Below, in pieces: positions 59,713-64,000 of a stretch of 64,000 bases of DNA (the first letter of the stretch is position 1; every line of letters starts with the position of its first letter). This stretch comes from Lycium barbarum (lineage: Eukaryota; Streptophyta; Magnoliopsida; Solanales; Solanaceae): contig NC_083341.1 in assembly GCF_019175385.1 (NCBI RefSeq), forward strand, positions 87,942,321 through 88,006,320, in the 5' to 3' direction. The translations under genes and the position numbers were made by a program. The notes under the pieces were generated by a model, which did not search any database, had not been told where the DNA came from, and was given only the letters and a program-made list of their open reading frames with translations.

Positions 59713-60169
59713 AGTGGCAAGTCAACCTTTTTAGAGAGGTACAAATGGTTAGTCATCTGGAATATTTGGGAGGTGATGCCGCTTTGGCACCTTTGGTATT
59801 CTTTCGTGTTTTTCTTTGGGGTAGTGGTAGGAATGTGGAATCAATCAATCATTTAGACAGATTACATGAAAGCACATAAGCATGTAATCACATAATCATA
59901 TATTTGCAATAAACTATGCTACGCGCGTTGTTAAGTCCTTTTTGAACCAAGGCCTTTCTAATCGTTTGAAACATGATTGTGCCATTTGTCAAGTCAAACC
60001 ATTGCCCCTCATAAATCATAGCTTTATTAATAATAATATTTCCCCAAAGGGGTTACAAAATATGTTAAAGCTGACAGGGGACTATAAATAAACAAGAAAG
60101 TAAAATCAGCCGAAATGGCCTCAAGTGGCAGATGACGAGGCTTTATAAGTCTGAGCCTTCTTAGCCCTT
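59713..60169. other. Spacer between the two upstream ORFs of the Tat element
   Basis: AT-rich, with no motif or credible ORF. Confidence 0.45.
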
Positions 60170-61696
60170 CGAAGAGTGGTCTGAATCCGGAGATGAGTCG
60201 ATGTCAGCAATGATTCCATCAAGAAACTTCTCTATGTGAATGTTACTGGTGTAGTCTCATCTATCGCTTTCTTCATGCGATCATCGAGATCCTCCAAGCA
60301 CTCATGTGTGAACCCCAACCTATGTCAAGCTAGCTATTATTGCCTGATCATGTTCAATCTTCTCCAAATATTTGGCATCCCTATCATCGATTTTCCTTTG
60401 GGTCAAGCGCACCTTGATCTCGGCTTTGGAAGACTTGTCTTAGACACAGTGATAAAGGTTGGGTCCGGAGTACAGTGATAAAGGTTGGGTCCTGAGTGAG
60501 GGTGCCTTGAAAATGTGCCCTTAGCCAATTTTTACAGTCCTCGTCAAACCCAGGATGAAACCTATCATGAGCCAAAGTCTCAGGACACCAAGTTATTAGA
60601 TCGTTCCATTGTCGGACGATATCCCCAACATCTCGAATCCTATCCTCCTCATAATCGATCACATATTCCCCCATGTTCCCTACTTGGGATATCACTTAGG
60701 TCCTGCCAAATTGTCTCAAAACCCTAGCAAGTGCATAAGGATGTATCCCTCAAATTCCCATGAGTGGTAGGAATGGGCGCTTTCTACCTCTAACCACGAC
60801 TTGCTCGAATTTAAAATCAGGGAACATCCATTATATGTTGTCTACCCTAAGTCTCCAGAAGATGAAGGCCCAACCCTATTTGGTTTGATACCCAAAATTT
60901 GGATAGTGGGATTTCAGTCTATCTTTTCAATTTTTGGTCACTTAGGTATTGGGGACCCTCAGATTTGTTCAGATGTTTTATGATCCACCATTGTAATAGT
61001 AGGTTTCACCCTTGGAAGTGCTTATGATGGTTTTGGCATTGTCTTAGGGCTCGGTACATGTCGGCAAGGATCATGGGACGGGGTCAAAGTATTTGGTTTC
61101 TCCATTTGTGGTTATGCCATGAAAGATAGCATGGGTGGCAGAAATGACACAGGTGTCTATGGCCTAGTGTCTATCTTTAGGGGGAAAATCCTAATTAGCA
61201 TATGGTAAAGACTAAAGGTTGGGTGGCTTCCCAGTCGACAAAGGTTCGAAATTCAATAGAGTATTCTAAGAATCCTCTTTTGGTTCCAAATCGGTTGTAC
61301 AACTCTCTAAAGGATATGGTTGGACCGAAAATCCAATTGGCACTGGCTAAGGATAGTAATTTCAGGATTTCATCAGACGTAGGCTTATGTGGGATTAAAA
61401 GGTTGTGGTCGGGCTTCCTCCTCCTCCTTAGACAGGTTCCTTTGCTGTCTATGCAGTCTCGGATTTCTTCCATAGTTGAGGTCATTTCTATCTTCCCAAA
61501 TTTGAACACCATCCTATCACAATCCAATTAGCCAGCAAGCGCTTCAACGAGTTTCCTACAACCCTTCATGGTTATCAACGAGGGTAGGTGTCCTAAGTAG
61601 TTTGTAACTTTCTTTTGTTGTGCATCATCCAACCACCCCCCCCCCCTCCCAAATTTTAAGCATAGCGGGTGCCTCGAACTTTAGGTTGGACGACAT
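60170..61696 (-). pseudogene. Ogre-type upstream ORF1 (DUF7745-like)
   Basis: A likely start lies at 61696 (MSSNLKFEAPAMLKIW). A G-run (plus-strand C11 at 61636-61646) then disturbs the frame. It continues GHLPSLITMKGCRKLVEALA, a stop, CDRMVFKFGKIEMTSTMEEI and the DHNLLIPHKPTSDEILKLLS block, then LYNRFGTKRGFLEYSIEF. The lower half has MGEYVIDYEEDRIRDVGDIV and WCPETLAHDRF. The C-terminal part (about 60420-60170) is charged and ends DGIIADIDSSPDSDHSSKG. These words match the plant DUF7745-like ORF that sits upstream of gag in Ogre/Tat elements. Its function is unknown. A short direct duplication, ACAGTGATAAAGGTTGGGTCC, occurs twice at 60442-60493. Confidence 0.75.
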
Positions 61697-61967
61697 CTAC
61701 AAAACAGAGCACATTTAATACCCCCCCCCCCCCCCCCCCACGGACAATGGTTCAACACATATGGCACAATCATATTTCAAATTAGCACATAGTTGGATGC
61801 GGTGTCTTCGAGTCATAGAACTTCTTGACACAAGGTGGTCACTTAATGGGCTTAGATACGCCTCAAAAAGCCAAGCCCGGGTAGGTAAGCATGCACTAGT
61901 CCGTTGGGATTTGGCTTCGCTCTATCCTAGGCAATACTAGAGTGGGATTTTCAAATGACTTAGGACT
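61697..61967 (-). other. Leader upstream of Tat ORF1
   Basis: Non-coding. It has a 19-base C run (61721-61739, a G run on the element strand). At 61968 it is cut by a Tekay-like LTR; the Tat 5' LTR must lie further right. Confidence 0.55.
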
Positions 61968-62094
61968 TGTCACGACCCAACTCGTGGCTCGTACGGGCAC
62001 CTAAAATCATCAAGCAGAAAGTAAAGACTGAGATATATCAAAAGTCATAAACAATAACAGAATAAGATATGTGCGGAAATGTGAATAATACAAT
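61968..62094 (-). repeat. Tekay-like LTR end, interrupted after 127 bp
   Basis: TGTCACGACCCAACTCGTGG is the plus-strand reading of an LTR 3' end, as at 1729, 29931 and 41175. No PBS complement precedes it, so it is a 3' or solo LTR of a minus-strand element. It is broken at 62094 by another LTR; its remainder is outside the window. Confidence 0.75.
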
Positions 62095-64000
62095 TGTTAC
62101 ACCTCGAAAATTTCTCCGTACTTGTATGATGAGTGGAATGATGAAGAGTTTGAGTGTATGATATTTTGTTAAGTCGGGAATGGCTAATTATGAATTTGTG
62201 GAAATAAGAAAGTCGGGGAAAAATTTTCAGCCCAGTGGTCGTATATGGCACTATACGGCCTGTATAGTGATTTACGGACCGTATAGTGCAATCGTCTTCC
62301 ATCAACCAAAAATTCTAAGTTTCTGTCAAAGTGTTGAATATGGTTAAATACAACCCAGTTTACGGCCCGTAAACTGGTTTACGGTCCGTAAACCAGGTCG
62401 TAAAATGCCATGTTCCTCGGCCAAAACTTTCTGTTTTTGAAATGATTAAATACGGCCATGGAGGACGGACCGTAAATCAAAATACGGTTCGTATATGGTG
62501 GTTTACGACCACTGTTCATCCCGACAAGAATTCATTAAAGATCAGATTTTGTGATTTTTAAAGGGGACTTAAGCCTCATTTTAATTCATTATTCATTCAA
62601 CGAACTCAAAGGATCAAAGGAACCATTAAGATCAACACAACCAAATTCAAGGAATCAAGTGTAAGAACACAACAAAGGATCATCTAAGTCAAGCAATCCC
62701 ACAAAGGGTGGAACTAGGGTTTTGGTTAATTGAAGTATTTCAACTTAAGGATTGTTCAACCATCATCCAAGGTAAGTTTCATGATTATTCCATGTTGTTT
62801 GAAGTATTGGAAAGCTTAGACAATTGAAATGTAGAAGAACATAGAAATGGGTCATTATTGAGTGAATAGTGACATAAATGAATGATAGTGGAATTGAACT
62901 ATGAACATTGAAGTGTAGTGAGTACAAATACGTTATAAATGATGTTTATATCATGAAACAAGCATTAAATGCATGAAAACGCAAGGATGAGCTAGAAGTA
63001 GAAATAAGGGAAAATTGGAGGAAAATGGTGGATTTTGCCAAATGTACGTAAACGACGATTGTCGATTGCGGTATTGTAAGTAATATTATGAATATTGGGA
63101 GTTGATATAGAACGTGAGAAAAGTAGTATGAGAAAAGGAGACGCTGCCCAACTTTTCCTAGAATTAGCGATGCGTTCTTATAGTTAGTTTACTAATGTTG
63201 ATACGAATTCTCTTATGAAGGTAACGACGTGATATCGACGGAGAACAAGTGAGCGATATCTTAGCTAAACGACCAAGGTATGTGAGGCTAGTCCTTCTTT
63301 CTAATGGCATGAATCTTTTAGCTTGAATCCCTATTCCTTTCATGAGTTCTTACATTCTAAGAAGTTAAAAGCTTATACCTATGAATGTCTATATGAGATA
63401 AGTTATACGATATGATGACACTACAATGATGATGATGTTATTCCTTGCCTACACTCACCTTATGTACTAGTCCTTTCAAGGTGAGGCAGAATGTCCATAA
63501 TGGTTCCATAATGTAACCGGGGGATCACGACCTTACGTCACCCCGATAGAGTAAAGTTGATCATGAGCCTTATACACGCATTATGATAAGATAAGTATTT
63601 TATGATAAGCATATAGAGTATTTATGTTAAGCATGTCATGAGCATTTCACACCGTGCCTAGTTGGCCGGGCAGTCACCGCCAAGGCGGGCAGCTATACGG
63701 ATACACCATGACCTTCGGGCATGGGCAGACACCACTAGTGGGCAGCATGAGATGGTACCTCGGACGCGGGAGGCCTGGACGCGGGCTAATATTATTGATT
63801 ATCACACCGTTCCGACATGAACGGGCAGCTTGCATATGATGCATACATGTTATGATGATGAGTATGAGTAAGATAGCATGCATTACTTCATTTATGATTA
63901 TCAGCCAGATCCAGATGTCTCATGTTGATGTTATCCCCATATTATTGATGTCTCCTTTCATTATGTATGCCTCTCATACTCGGTACAATATTTGTACTGA
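62095..64000 (+). repeat. Plus-strand Tekay LTR, truncated by the window end
   Basis: It opens TGTTACACCTCGAAAATTT, the same start as the young Tekay LTR (minus strand there). In order: array of TTTACGGTCCGTAAA-type words (62230-62520), TATA-like TTTTAAAGG (about 62555), donor-like AAGGTAAG (62769-62776), AGGTATGTGAGGCTA (63276-63290) and the hairpin around GTACAATATTTGTAC (63983-63997). The LTR end is beyond 64000. Confidence 0.88.

Overview
The window is a plant chromosome segment made almost wholly of nested LTR retrotransposons. The mix of Tekay/Del-type and Tat/Ogre-type Ty3-gypsy elements, a Sirevirus-like Ty1-copia element and an Athila-like solo LTR suggests a eudicot. The LTR wording (for example TGTCACGACCC and TTTACGGTCCGTAAA) looks solanaceous to me, but that is inference. 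I see no intact host gene, rRNA, tRNA gene or CRISPR. Nearly every long reading frame is part of a retroelement gag-pol or env-like gene, and most carry stops or frameshifts.

Layout. 1-8976 (+): a Tat-family LTR cut by the left window edge, holding a Tekay-type solo LTR (1729-4564, TSD CTTAC). 8977-10507 (-): a Tekay pol remnant directly abutting it. 10508-13334: a MITE-like hairpin, LTR fragments and unassigned AT-rich DNA. 13335-16774 (+): an LTR, PBS and decayed gag of a plus-strand Tekay element. This is split at 16775 by a very large minus-strand Tat/Ogre-like element that runs past the right side of the window.

The Tat/Ogre-like element (-). Its roughly 5 kb 3' LTR (37842 down to 16775) is split by a Sirevirus-like copia element (20748-36816, +). 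That copia element is in turn split inside gag by a young Tekay element (22278-32288, -, TSD CCAAA, LTRs about 2% different by eye). The sequence therefore shows four levels of nesting: Tekay gag, then Tat LTR, then Sirevirus gag, then Tekay. The Tat interior reads leftward: upstream ORF1 (61696-60170), a second frame with knuckle-like motifs (59712-58710), gag (57993-55755), protease, RT, RNase H, a second RNase H, integrase (to 40795), then a 3' untranslated region with three different tandem-repeat arrays, then the polypurine tract at 37843. The integrase gene is itself split by a large non-coding gypsy-type element (41175-50966) and an Athila-like solo LTR (51594-52923, TSD AATTT).

61968-64000: a second Tekay-like LTR end broken after 127 bp by another Tekay LTR (62095 onward, +), which runs off the window.

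The elements do not act together as one system. What they share is promoter and leader architecture. Several unrelated LTR families carry arrays of short palindromic words just upstream of the TATA box, and the Tekay LTRs share a splice-donor-like word, a block reading GGTATGTGAGGCTA and an AGTAC...GTACT hairpin in the same order. These, the Ogre 3' UTR arrays and a snRNA-promoter-like USE/TATA pair in the Tat LTR are the most interesting non-coding signals.
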